A DNA stretch of 17,703 nt from Spirochaetaceae bacterium (GTDB taxonomy: Bacteria; Spirochaetota; Spirochaetia; SZUA-6; Bin103): NCBI GenBank assembly GCA_026710565.1, contig JAPOQV010000416.1, positions 1 to 17,703 of the forward strand, written 5' to 3'. Both the position numbers and the translations under genes were made by a program. The notes beneath the pieces are model-generated. The model was not told the DNA's origin and did no database searches. It saw nothing but the letters and a program-made list of their open reading frames with translations. Shown piece by piece: positions 7,042-16,324 of the stretch; the first letter of the stretch is position 1, and every line of letters begins with the position of its first letter.

Positions 7042-8433
7042 TCACCCGGACCGCCGGGTGATCGTGCGGGTCAGGTGGGAGATGACCGGTTCGAGGGTCG
7101 GGTCGGTGCGCTTGCGCTCGGCGACGCGTTGGCATGCGTGCATGACCGTGGTGTGGTCGCGCCCGCCGAACTCCAGGCCGATCTCGGTGGTGGAAAGCTC
7201 GGTGACGTCTCGGGCGATGTACATGGCGAGGTGGCGGGGAAAGGCGATGGCTCTGGTGCGCTTCTTTCCCTTGAGCTCGTTCTGACTGAGGCCGAAGTAA
7301 TCGGCGGTGACCCGCTGGATGGTGTCGAGGGACACGTTCATGGGGGCTGAGAAGAACTCCCGGAGCTCTCGGGAGGCGATGTCCAGGGTGATGGTCCGGT
7401 TGACCAGGTTGGAATAGGCGGTGAGCTTGGTCAGCGCCTTTTCGAGGTCGCGCACGTTGCTCTGGATGTTCTGGCAGATCAGCCCGATCACGTCGTTGGG
7501 AACGGTGACGCCGTTCTCGTCGATCTTCTGAGTCAGGATGGCGAAGCGGGTCTCGTAGTCCGGCGGCTGCAGGTCGATGTTGAGGCCGCGCTCGAAGCGG
7601 TTGATCAGGCGATCCGGGAGGCTCTTCAACTCGGACACGGGGCGATCGCTGGAGAACACCATCTGCTTGTTGGCGTCGTAGAGCGCGTTGAAGGTGTGGA
7701 ACAGCTCCTGCTGAGTTTCGGTCTTGCCCTGCAGGAACTGTATGTCGTCGATCAGCAGCACGTCGGCCGAACGGTAGCGATTCTTGAAGCGGTGGCCGGT
7801 CTTGTCCTTGATGGACTGGATGAACTCGTTGGTGAAGGTCTCGACCGTCACGTAGACGACCTTCAGGTCGCGGTACTCCTGGTAGACGGCGTTGCCGATG
7901 GCCTGCAGCAGATGGGTCTTTCCCAGTCCTACGCCGCCGTAGATCAGGCAGGGGTTGTAGGTCCGGCCGGGGTTCTTGGCGATCGCCACGGCCGCGTTGA
8001 GGGCGAACGAGTTGCCGTCACCTTCGACGAAGCGGGAGAAACGGTACTCGGGGTTGAGTTGGGCATGGCGCGGCCGTTCGGCGCGGGTGATGGGAGTCTC
8101 GGCCTGGGGTGGCAGGATCTGGGGCTCGGCCGGGGGCGGGACGGCGGCGGCGCCGTTGGTCCGCCGAATCTCGAACGTGATCCGCAGGTGCTGTCCGGAG
8201 AGGTCGAACAGCGATTCTTCGAGTTTCGTTCGATACCGCTGGTCGACCTGGTCCCGGTAGAACGACGACGGGACATTCAGTTGAACCTGTGAGTCGTCGG
8301 CGCCGGCGTAACTCATTCCCGAGAACCACGTCTGGTACTCCTGCTCGCTGATCTCGGAGCGAAGGTGGGTGACGGCTTCGTTCCAGAAGACCTCGTAATC
8401 CCATACGGAGCCGTTACTACTCAAGTTATCCAC
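7042..8433 (-). CDS. dnaA: Chromosomal replication initiator protein DnaA
   Basis: The product is 463 residues with all four DnaA domains. Domain I is about 1-90 (WDYEVFWNEAVTHLRSEISE). A Pro-rich linker covers about 95-125. The AAA+ domain has Walker A GGVGLGKT (166-173) and Walker B LLIDD (226-230). Domain IV is the DNA-binding helix-turn-helix with signature GGRDHTTVMHA (423-433). DnaA-ATP binds DnaA boxes, melts oriC and recruits the helicase. The start is GTG 8433, preceded by GGAGGG at a good distance; no in-frame ATG fits. The GTG lies inside a perfect DnaA box, which suggests autoregulation. parB ends 344 bases upstream and dnaN starts 289 bases downstream. Confidence 0.98.
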   Translation of the reverse strand: MDNLSSNGSVWDYEVFWNEAVTHLRSEISEQEYQTWFSGMSYAGADDSQVQLNVPSSFYRDQVDQRYRTKLEESLFDLSGQHLRITFEIRRTNGAAAVPPPAEPQILPPQAETPITRAERPRHAQLNPEYRFSRFVEGDGNSFALNAAVAIAKNPGRTYNPCLIYGGVGLGKTHLLQAIGNAVYQEYRDLKVVYVTVETFTNEFIQSIKDKTGHRFKNRYRSADVLLIDDIQFLQGKTETQQELFHTFNALYDANKQMVFSSDRPVSELKSLPDRLINRFERGLNIDLQPPDYETRFAILTQKIDENGVTVPNDVIGLICQNIQSNVRDLEKALTKLTAYSNLVNRTITLDIASRELREFFSAPMNVSLDTIQRVTADYFGLSQNELKGKKRTRAIAFPRHLAMYIARDVTELSTTEIGLEFGGRDHTTVMHACQRVAERKRTDPTLEPVISHLTRTITRRSG

Positions 8434-8434
8434 A
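8426..8434 (+). promoter_or_regulatory. Perfect DnaA box (TTATCCACA) over the dnaA start codon
   Basis: An exact 9-of-9 match. Its complement, TGTGGATAA, contains the dnaA GTG start and the next codons (GTG GAT AA). DnaA bound here would sit between the dnaA promoter and its coding sequence. Confidence 0.75.
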
Positions 8435-8524
8435 TACCCTCCACAGTGGGGTGGGAGCAGTCCGCGAGCGACCGGTGCGGCAGGGACCGCCCAAGGCGGT
8501 CCAGAGGGGAGGCGATAAAACGCG

Positions 8525-8553
8525 ACTATGCACGTATCTCATTTGTCAACCAA
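8525..8553 (-). promoter_or_regulatory. Possible dnaA-proximal promoter
   Basis: On the minus strand TTGGTT (8548-8553) and CATAGT (8525-8530) are 17 bases apart. An overlapping TTGACA (8544-8549) is a better -35 but only 13 bases from the -10. Weak. Confidence 0.25.
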
Positions 8554-8683
8554 TAACTACTCTGCGAACACCGGAATGCCGGAGAGCGTCCGGCAGCAAT
8601 GGTTTCGATACATGCTGAGAACCCCCCTTTGCCACTCCCTATTCAGGAGTTATGAACAAGTTATCAACGATCGGACCGATTTC

Positions 8684-8712
8684 AGTGTAGCGCACGCGAC
8701 AAGGGCGTGCAA
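8684..8712 (-). promoter_or_regulatory. Possible dnaA-distal promoter
   Basis: On the minus strand TTGCAC (8707-8712) and TACACT (8684-8689) are 17 bases apart, with 3 and 4 of 6 consensus matches. A start near 8677 would give a leader of about 245 bases that includes the TTATCAACG site and the 8577-8595 hairpin. Confidence 0.3.
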
Positions 8713-8777
8713 GCGGCCGGTTGGGGGCGGGCGAGGAGAGGGCTGTGGGACGTCCTCCCCGCCTCGGCAGGGGTCGC

Positions 8778-9674
8778 TTACGGCTCGAGGTCGGAATTCC
8801 GGGCGCCGGTGATCCGCTCGCAGATGCGCTCGAGGTCGTCGGAAGAGTAGTAGGTCACCGAGATGCGGCCTCTCCGGGCCGAGCCGCGGACGTCGACCTT
8901 GGTACCGAGCGCCTCGATCAGCCGCTGCTGCATGGCTGCCAGATCGGCGTCGACGGGGCGCGCGGGTTGACGGGCGCCGGTGCCGGGGGCGTCCGGGGTC
9001 GCCGGGGCCGGGGACGGCTGAGCGGCTTCTTCGGTGGCTCTCACGGAGAGTTCCTCGGCCACGACGCGGTCGAACAACACCCGGCGCGACGCATCGTCAA
9101 TGACGGCCAGGAGCGCCCGTGCATGGCCGGCCGAGATCTGCCCGCGCTCGACCGCAGCCAGCATGTCGTCAGGCAGCTTCAGGAGGCGCAGGGCATTGGT
9201 GACGGTGACACGGCTCTTGCCGACGCGCCGTGCGACGTGCTCCTGCGTGTGGCCGCCGACCTCCATGAGCCGGCGGTAACCGCGCGCCTCTTCGACCGGA
9301 TTGAGATCGGCGCGCTGCAGGTTCTCCACCAGGGCCAGCTCCAGGTGCTCGAGTCCCGTGGTCGAGCGGACCACGGCGGGGACCGTCGAGAGTCCTGCAA
9401 GGCGCGCGGCTCGAAAGCGCCGCTCGCCGGCGATGATGCGGTAGCCGTCGTCATCGGCGTGGACGACGAGCGGCTGCAGCACTCCGTGGGTGGCGATCGA
9501 GTCGGCGAGCTCGCGGAGGCGCTCGTCATCGAAGGTGGTGCGTGGTTGGTCGCGGTTGGGTGAGATCGCGTCAAGCGGGAGCTCGGCCGGCGACTCCGCG
9601 GTGGGGGTGTCGCCGAGCAGTGCCTCGATTCCGCGGCCGAGTGCGGGCCGTTTCCCGCGGGAGCGCTTAGACAC
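8778..9674 (-). CDS. parB: Chromosome partitioning protein ParB (Spo0J), parS-binding CTPase
   Basis: From GTG 9674 the product is 298 residues. It starts with the ParA-interacting segment RPALGRGIEALLGD (about 9-22). The ParB/Srx nucleotide-binding domain has IIAGERRFRAARLAGLSTVP (80-99) and ENLQRADLNPVEEARGY (117-133). The helix-turn-helix that reads parS is TQEHVARRVGKSRVTVTNAL (143-162), and the C-terminal dimerisation region follows. ParB loads at parS, slides as a CTP-bound clamp, and works with ParA to move origins apart. The GTG overlaps the end of parA by 8 bases and has GAGGAG 10 bases before it. The frame continues upstream inside parA, but that part is not ParB-like. The parS sites are about 0.8 kb upstream. 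Confidence 0.96.
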   Translation of the reverse strand: MSKRSRGKRPALGRGIEALLGDTPTAESPAELPLDAISPNRDQPRTTFDDERLRELADSIATHGVLQPLVVHADDDGYRIIAGERRFRAARLAGLSTVPAVVRSTTGLEHLELALVENLQRADLNPVEEARGYRRLMEVGGHTQEHVARRVGKSRVTVTNALRLLKLPDDMLAAVERGQISAGHARALLAVIDDASRRVLFDRVVAEELSVRATEEAAQPSPAPATPDAPGTGARQPARPVDADLAAMQQRLIEALGTKVDVRGSARRGRISVTYYSSDDLERICERITGARNSDLEP

Positions 9675-10419
9675 GGGAAACGAACTCCTCGGCGAGCTGC
9701 CGGTAGCTCCTGGCGCCGATGCTCGACGGGGCGTACTCGCAGATCGGTTGCGCATAAGACGGCGCTTCCGCAAGGCGGACGTTTCGGGGAATAACCGTTC
9801 TGAAAACTAGATCCTGGAAATAGCCGGTCACTTCTTTCACCACCTCGTGGGTCAGGCGCGTGCGGCCATCGTACATGGTGAAGACGATGCCGCCGACACT
9901 CAGCTTCCTGTTGTGGCGGCGCTGTACCCCCTTGATCGTGCGCAGCAGCATCGCCAATCCCTCGAGCGCGAGGTATTCGCACTGCAAGGGGATGACCACG
10001 TGGTTGGCCGCGACCAGGGCGTTGATCGTCAACACGCCGAGTGATGGGGGACAGTCGATCAGAACGTCGTCGAACGGCGCCGTGGCTCCCTTGAGGACGC
10101 GCTTCAGGTATCCTTCGCGCTCATGGGCATCGGCGAGCTCGACCGAGGCGCCGCTCAGCTCGATTCCGCCGGGAGCGATCGACAGACCGGGAATGCTGGT
10201 GGGCACGATGACCTCGGAAACGTCGGCAGCGCCGATCACGGCCTGGTAGATCGACGGTGAGGCGTCGACTCCCACGCTGCTGGTGGCGTTCCCCTGGGGG
10301 TCGAAGTCGATAACCAGGACCTTCCTTCCGGCGAGGGCCAGATAGGCGCCGAGGTTGACGGTGGTGGTGGTCTTGCCGACGCCGCCCTTCTGGTTGGCAA
10401 AGGCGAATCGGCGGCCCAT
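9667..10419 (-). CDS. parA: Chromosome partitioning ATPase ParA (Soj)
   Basis: From ATG 10419 the product is 250 residues and begins MGRRFAFANQKGGVGKTTTT. The deviant Walker A KGGVGKTT, with its signature lysine at residue 11, lies at the very N-terminus as in chromosomal Soj-type ParA. Walker A' IDFDPQGNATSSVG and Walker B DVLIDCPPSLG follow. ATP-bound ParA dimers coat the nucleoid and are released by ParB, which drives origin segregation. A longer frame starts at 10509, but its extra residues (MFHVERSTWN...) are just the translated parS palindrome. No Shine-Dalgarno is visible before ATG 10419. A weak promoter ends about 12 bases before it, so the mRNA may be nearly leaderless. parB overlaps its 3' end. 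Confidence 0.96.
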   Translation of the reverse strand: MGRRFAFANQKGGVGKTTTTVNLGAYLALAGRKVLVIDFDPQGNATSSVGVDASPSIYQAVIGAADVSEVIVPTSIPGLSIAPGGIELSGASVELADAHEREGYLKRVLKGATAPFDDVLIDCPPSLGVLTINALVAANHVVIPLQCEYLALEGLAMLLRTIKGVQRRHNRKLSVGGIVFTMYDGRTRLTHEVVKEVTGYFQDLVFRTVIPRNVRLAEAPSYAQPICEYAPSSIGARSYRQLAEEFVSRV

Positions 10420-10430
10420 AGCGCGGGCAC

Positions 10431-10459
10431 AGGATAGCGAAGTCCGCGGCTGGGGGCAA
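10431..10459 (-). promoter_or_regulatory. Possible parA promoter with a very short leader
   Basis: On the minus strand TTGCCC (10454-10459) and TATCCT (10431-10436) are 17 bases apart, each 4 of 6 to consensus. Transcription would start only about 5 bases before the parA ATG. The parS palindrome lies just upstream. Confidence 0.3.
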
Positions 10460-10477
10460 ACCTGATCGACCCTCGTC

Positions 10478-10509
10478 ATGTTCCACGTGGAACGTTCCAC
10501 GTGGAACAT
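10478..10509. promoter_or_regulatory. parS: Two fused parS sites forming a 32-bp perfect palindrome
   Basis: Two copies of GTTCCACGTGGAAC stand side by side, with CACGTG cores 14 bp apart centre to centre. Each 16-mer window (10479-10494 and 10493-10508) matches the palindromic form TGTTCCACGTGGAACA at 15 of 16 positions, and the windows share two bases. The full 32 bases equal their own reverse complement. The sequence resembles the universal bacterial parS (TGTTTCACGTGAAACA in Bacillus), and the adjacent parAB genes support the call. It lies in the gyrA-parA gap. Confidence 0.93.
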
Positions 10510-10521
10510 CGCGCCCGGCGG

Positions 10522-12993
10522 CTACGCCTCGGGCGAACCGATCGTCAGGGACGGTCCTTCCGGTTCGTCTTCCTGTGTCGCGCGCGCGATGCCCGCCACG
10601 GGATGCTCCGCATGGATGCGGACCACGCGAACGCCGGAGCTGCTGCGGCCCTGAACGGGCACCTCGCTGGAAGTGGCCTTCAGCACCTTCCCCTGCTCCG
10701 TGATGCAGACCACGTCGTCGTCGGCCTGGGTCGAGGTGATACCCGCTACCAGTCCGGTTCTGTCGTGGGTCTTGTAGCAGATCTGCCCCATCGTGCCCCT
10801 CCCGTGCGCGGTAAAGGAGCTATAGGCAATCCTCTTTCCGTATCCGTTCGCGGAGATCAGGAACATGCGCTGGTGGTGGTCGACCGTCACGGCGCCGACC
10901 ACCGCATCGTTCGGCCGCAGCCGCATGCCGCGAACGCCCCGTGTCGCACGGCCCATGGAGCGGATCCCGTACTCGGAGAACCGCAGCGCATAGCCCATAC
11001 GGGTGGCCAGCACCACGTCGCTGCTGCCGTCGGTGAGCATCGCGGCCACCAGCCGGTCGTCGGGATCCAGGTTGATCGCGACGATGCCGCGGGTGCGGGC
11101 GTTGGTGAATTCGGTCGTCCTGACCTTCTTGACGACACCGCGGGAGGTCGCCATGAACAGGTACGTGTCGCGGTCGAACTCGGTGAGCGAGGCCACCGCC
11201 GTGACCTGCTCGTCCTCTGTCATCCCGAGCAGGGAGCGCAGGTCCTGGCCGATGGCCGACCGGGTCCGATCGGGCAGCTCGTGCACGCGTACCCAGTACG
11301 ACTTGCCCGTGTCGGTCACGAACAGGATGTAGGTGTGGGTCGACGCGATGAACAGGTGGCGTACGAAGTCGTTGCCGGCCACGGCCACGGAGCTGCCCTT
11401 GCCGCCCCGTGACTGCCGCCGAAAGGCCGCAACCGGCAGCCGCTTGACGATGCCGCGGTTGGTGATCTGCACCACGACGTCCTCTTCGGGGATCAGGTCC
11501 TCGAGATCGATGTCCGTGATCGGGGTCGCGATGACCTCCGTGCGGCGGTCGTCGCCGTACTTGCGGGCGATGTCCGCCAGCTCCCGCTTCACCACCGCCA
11601 GGATCTTCATCCGGTCGCCGAGCAGCTCGCGGAGGGACTCGATCAGCTCGCGGACCTGCTTGATCTCCGCGACGACCTTCTCGACCTCCAGGCTGGTCAG
11701 GCGTTGCAGGCGCATGTCCAGGATCGCGTCGGCCTGCTTCTTGCTCACCTCGAAGCGCTCGCGCAGGCCGATGCGGGCTTCGGTCGTGCCGCGCGAGCCC
11801 CGAATGATCCTGATCACTTCGTCGATGTGGTCCAACGCCAGCTTCAGGCCGTCCAGGATGTGAAGGCGATCCTCCGCCTTGCGCAGGTCGAAGCGGGCGC
11901 GCCGCGTCACCACTTCCCGGCGGTGGTCGACGTACAGCTCGATCTGCTTCTTCAGGTCCAGCACCCGCGGCTGGCCCTTCACCAGTGCCAGGGCGTTTAC
12001 GCTCATCGTGATCTGCATCTGCGTGTGCGTGAAAAGCTGGTTGACCGTCACGTCGCGGTTGGCGCCGCGCTTGAGCTCGATCACGACGCGCATGCCGCGC
12101 CGGTCCGACTCGTCGCGCAGGTCTGCGATGCCCTCGATGCGGCGGTTCCGGTGCAGGTCGGCGATCCGCACGACCATGTTGGCCTTGTTGACCTGATACG
12201 GGATCTCCGTGACGACGATCGCCTCCCGGCCGGACTTGAGCGTCTCGAACCCGATGCGGCCGCGGATGTGGATCCGCCCGCGCCCGGTACGGTACGCCTC
12301 GGCGATGGCGTCGCGGCCGTAGATGATGCCGCCGGTCGGGAAATCCGGCCCCGTGACCGAGCGCATGAGCTCGTCGATCGTGATCCGGGGATTGTCGATG
12401 TAGCTGGACACCGCTCGCGCCACCTCCCGCAGGTTGTGCGGGGGCATGTTGGTGGCCATGCCCACGGCGATGCCGCTGGCTCCGTTGGCCATCAGGAACG
12501 GGAAGGCGCCGGGCAGCACCACCGGCTCCTCGAGATGGTCGTCGTAGTTGGGCTGGAAGTCGACCGTATCCTTGCCGATGTCGGCCAGCATCTCCTGCGC
12601 GATCGGCGCCATGCGCGCCTCCGTGTAGCGCTGGGCGGCGGGCGGATCGCCGTCGATGGACCCGAAGTTTCCCTGCCCGTCGATCACCGGGTAGCGCAGC
12701 GAGAAGTCCTGCGCCATGCGCACCAGCGCGTCGTAGACCGCCTGCTCGCCGTGCGGGTGGAACTTTCCGAGCACCTCGCCCACGACGCGCGCGGTCTTGC
12801 GGTAGGGCCGGTCCGCGCGCAACCCCATCTCGTTCATCGCGTGCAGGAGCCGGCGGTGCACCGGCTTCAGTCCGTCGCGGGCATCGGGCAGCGCGCGGCT
12901 GACGATGACCGACATGGCGTACGTCAGATAGGACGTTCGGACCTCGTCCTCCACCTGTCGCGGAATGACGCGGCTGCTCAACTCCTCAGCCAT
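10522..12993 (-). CDS. gyrA: DNA gyrase subunit A
   Basis: From ATG 12993 the product is 823 residues. It has the breakage-reunion domain with [18 protein letters not shown] (36-53), the quinolone-region helix [18 protein letters not shown] (76-93), catalytic Tyr123 in QRYTEARM, and the coiled-coil and tower. The C-terminal pinwheel begins after about residue 500 and has a GyrA-box QSRGGKG near residue 525 (QRRGGKG in E. coli), which marks it as gyrase rather than Topo IV ParC. With GyrB it introduces negative supercoils using ATP. The residue matching E. coli Ser83 is Gln84, and Asp82 is Glu83; the acidic Asp88 is kept. GGGAGG lies 10 bases before the ATG. A TTG start at 13011 would add six residues and is less likely. 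gyrB ends 68 bases upstream. Confidence 0.97.
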   Translation of the reverse strand: MAEELSSRVIPRQVEDEVRTSYLTYAMSVIVSRALPDARDGLKPVHRRLLHAMNEMGLRADRPYRKTARVVGEVLGKFHPHGEQAVYDALVRMAQDFSLRYPVIDGQGNFGSIDGDPPAAQRYTEARMAPIAQEMLADIGKDTVDFQPNYDDHLEEPVVLPGAFPFLMANGASGIAVGMATNMPPHNLREVARAVSSYIDNPRITIDELMRSVTGPDFPTGGIIYGRDAIAEAYRTGRGRIHIRGRIGFETLKSGREAIVVTEIPYQVNKANMVVRIADLHRNRRIEGIADLRDESDRRGMRVVIELKRGANRDVTVNQLFTHTQMQITMSVNALALVKGQPRVLDLKKQIELYVDHRREVVTRRARFDLRKAEDRLHILDGLKLALDHIDEVIRIIRGSRGTTEARIGLRERFEVSKKQADAILDMRLQRLTSLEVEKVVAEIKQVRELIESLRELLGDRMKILAVVKRELADIARKYGDDRRTEVIATPITDIDLEDLIPEEDVVVQITNRGIVKRLPVAAFRRQSRGGKGSSVAVAGNDFVRHLFIASTHTYILFVTDTGKSYWVRVHELPDRTRSAIGQDLRSLLGMTEDEQVTAVASLTEFDRDTYLFMATSRGVVKKVRTTEFTNARTRGIVAINLDPDDRLVAAMLTDGSSDVVLATRMGYALRFSEYGIRSMGRATRGVRGMRLRPNDAVVGAVTVDHHQRMFLISANGYGKRIAYSSFTAHGRGTMGQICYKTHDRTGLVAGITSTQADDDVVCITEQGKVLKATSSEVPVQGRSSSGVRVVRIHAEHPVAGIARATQEDEPEGPSLTIGSPEA

Positions 12994-13061
12994 GTACGAT
13001 GGCCCTCCCAATCAATTGATGTATGCCGGTGCGGCCGCCTGGCGGGCCGCACCGCGGCCGG

Positions 13062-15059
<1,998 letters not shown>

Positions 15060-15134
15060 CGACACCGAACATGGATTTGTGCGTCGCGAGGCAGCATCGT
15101 GCGCGGACCGATGCCGCCGGTCCGGGCAGGTCCG

Positions 15135-15596
15135 TCAGGGGCGAGCCGCCGGCGGCGGCAGGAACTCCCTGAACTCGTACTCCACCCGTCCGTCGTCGGT
15201 GACCGCAACCGTCGCGTGTCCGCCGCGCGCCATCCCGTCGAGCACTCTCTCCGCCTCCGCCAGCGACAGCGGCGACTGGACTGCGACCATCGACGGGGTG
15301 ATTCTGCCACCGTGCGCGCGGGCGATGCGCAGCACCTGGTGCTCGGGATCCGCCGCCTTCGGCACCTGGCTCGCGCGTTCGGCGCGCACCCGCCTGAGAG
15401 CGAGCAGGCCTTCGATGGTGGGAGCCAGACCGACGAACGCCAGCGGAAAGAGCCAGAACCAGGCGCCGGTGATCACCCACAGCCCGCCGAACACGAAGGT
15501 GCAGGCGACGCCGCCGGCGAGCCGGCCCTCGGCCTTCTTTGCCTTGCGCCGCTTCCTGCGCTCGGAGTCGCCGCCGTCGATCTCCACGGTCACCAC
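15135..15596 (-). CDS. Small membrane protein with a C-terminal cytosolic domain, function unknown
   Basis: I do not recognise this 153-residue protein. A charged N-terminus (DSERRKRRKAKKAEGR) is followed by a hydrophobic stretch at about 26-67 that can form two membrane helices (VACTFVFGGLWVITGAWFWL and FPLAFVGLAPTIEGLLAL). The soluble C-terminal domain (about 80-150) reads HQVLRIARAHGGRITPSMVA, then SPLSLAEAERVLDGMARGGH, then a short strand pair VAVTDDGRVEYEF. The helix-helix-helix-wing pattern resembles winged-helix domains, so a membrane-tethered DNA-binding or interaction role is possible but unproven. The start is one of several GTG codons (15596, 15593, 15587); there is no ATG and no clear ribosome binding site. 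It lies upstream of gyrB in the same direction, divergent from the tRNA cluster. Coding-like composition and domain structure support it as real. Confidence 0.72.
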   Translation of the reverse strand: MVTVEIDGGDSERRKRRKAKKAEGRLAGGVACTFVFGGLWVITGAWFWLFPLAFVGLAPTIEGLLALRRVRAERASQVPKAADPEHQVLRIARAHGGRITPSMVAVQSPLSLAEAERVLDGMARGGHATVAVTDDGRVEYEFREFLPPPAARP

Positions 15597-15798
15597 CGCC
15601 CCAACGATAACACACGGGGGTAGACGTCACGGACATGGTGGGCAACGGCCGGCCGTCAGGCCGCTTCATTTCACGGGCCATCGCAAGGCAAGCGCAACCC
15701 GCGGCCGCAGCGCTTGCCCCGGGCACCGGACGCCCCATCCTGCGTTTGACAGGAGCGACCCGGCGTCCCTATAGTCCTGACTTCGGTTCCTGACAATC
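15597..15798. other. Divergent intergenic region between the membrane-protein gene and the tRNA cluster
   Basis: The region has no gene. Its only clear element is the tRNA promoter at 15746-15775. No promoter for the leftward gene stands out. Confidence 0.5.
15746..15775 (+). promoter_or_regulatory. Strong sigma70-type promoter for the tRNA cluster
   Basis: TTGACA (15746-15751, 6 of 6) and TATAGT (15770-15775, 5 of 6) are 18 bases apart. Transcription would start near 15782, about 17 bases before the first tRNA. It is the best promoter match I found in the window. Confidence 0.85.
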
Positions 15799-15884
15799 GG
15801 AGAGGTGTCCGAGTGGTCGAAGGAGACGGTCTTGAAAACCGTTGAGCCCGCGCGGCTCCGTGGGTTCGAATCCCACCCTCTCCG
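15799..15884 (+). tRNA. tRNA-Ser(UGA)
   Basis: The acceptor stem GGAGAGG pairs with CCTCTCC, with discriminator G. The anticodon loop is CTTGAAA with anticodon TGA, reading UCA, UCG and possibly other UCN codons. The long variable arm (GAGCC / GGCTC) is typical of serine tRNAs. The T arm is GTGGGTTCGAATCCCAC. CCA is not encoded. Confidence 0.97.
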
Positions 15885-15909
15885 CACTGCGGCTGACGGG
15901 AAGCCGCCG

Positions 15910-15995
<86 letters not shown>

Positions 15996-16005
15996 GACAG
16001 ACTGA

Positions 16006-16079
16006 GTGCCCATAGCTCAGTTGGATAGAGCGCTAGATTGCGGATCTAGAGGTCGGAGGTTCGAGTCCTCTTGGGCACG
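16006..16079 (+). tRNA. tRNA-Arg(GCG), unusual anticodon
   Basis: This 74-base cloverleaf has a full acceptor stem (GTGCCCA with TGGGCAC, discriminator G) and D stem GCTC/GAGC. The anticodon stem CTAGA/TCTAG encloses loop TTGCGGA. The anticodon is GCG (16040-16042), so it should read CGC and CGU. A20 in the D loop and C35 fit arginine identity. The variable loop is short. CCA is not encoded. Most bacteria use anticodon ACG (inosine) for this codon pair. Confidence 0.93.
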
Positions 16080-16083
16080 GAAC

Positions 16084-16172
16084 GGAGAGATGCGAGAGTG
16101 GTTGAATCGGGCGGACTCGAAATCCGTTGAGCCGCTGCGGTGGCTCCGTGGGTTCGAATCCCACTCTCTCCG
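16084..16172 (+). tRNA. tRNA-Ser(CGA)
   Basis: The acceptor stem GGAGAGA pairs with TCTCTCC, with discriminator G. The anticodon loop CTCGAAA carries CGA, reading UCG. The long variable arm is GAGCC / GGCTC. It starts 4 bases after tRNA-Arg. CCA is not encoded. Confidence 0.97.
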
Positions 16173-16234
16173 CACGGGCGGCGGGCGCTGCACGGGTGGC
16201 GCCCGCCGCTCTGGCCGTACGTGACCGATGGCCG

Positions 16235-16323
16235 GGAGAGATGACCGAGAGGCCGAAGGTGCACGCTTGGAAAGCGTGTGTGCCCTTACCCGGGCACCGT
16301 GGGTTCGAATCCCACTCTCTCCG
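16235..16323 (+). tRNA. tRNA-Ser(GGA)
   Basis: The acceptor stem GGAGAGA pairs with TCTCTCC, with discriminator G. The anticodon stem CACGC/GCGTG encloses loop TTGGAAA, anticodon GGA, reading UCC and UCU. The long variable arm is GTGCCC / GGGCAC. CCA is not encoded. It completes the serine isoacceptor set. Confidence 0.97.
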
Positions 16324-16324
16324 A

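Larger units (their letters stand above)
8434..8777. other. parB-dnaA intergenic region
   Basis: I see no gene in these 344 bases. Read toward dnaA they hold a possible promoter (8684-8712), a weak DnaA-like site TTATCAACG (8661-8669, 7 of 9), and a hairpin with a 7-bp stem at 8577-8595 (core GCCGGA / TCCGGC, 5-base loop). A second possible promoter lies at 8525-8553, then the GGAGGG ribosome binding site of dnaA. The part from 8521 to 8680 is clearly richer in A+T than its surroundings. It may form a second arm of a bipartite origin or simply the regulated dnaA leader. Confidence 0.5.

Noticed and set aside
9675..9773. N-terminal extension of ParB into parA
   Set aside because: The added residues overlap the parA coding sequence and are unlike ParB. 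GTG 9674 has a good ribosome binding site and places GRGIEALL at the usual distance.
9990..10006. A CCACGTGG core inside parA as another parS
   Set aside because: Only the central 8 bases match; the flanks (TGA...TTG) do not fit the parS consensus.
10420..10509. N-terminal extension of ParA from ATG 10509
   Set aside because: The extra residues are the translated parS palindrome, and ParA homologues start close to the Walker A motif, which fits ATG 10419.
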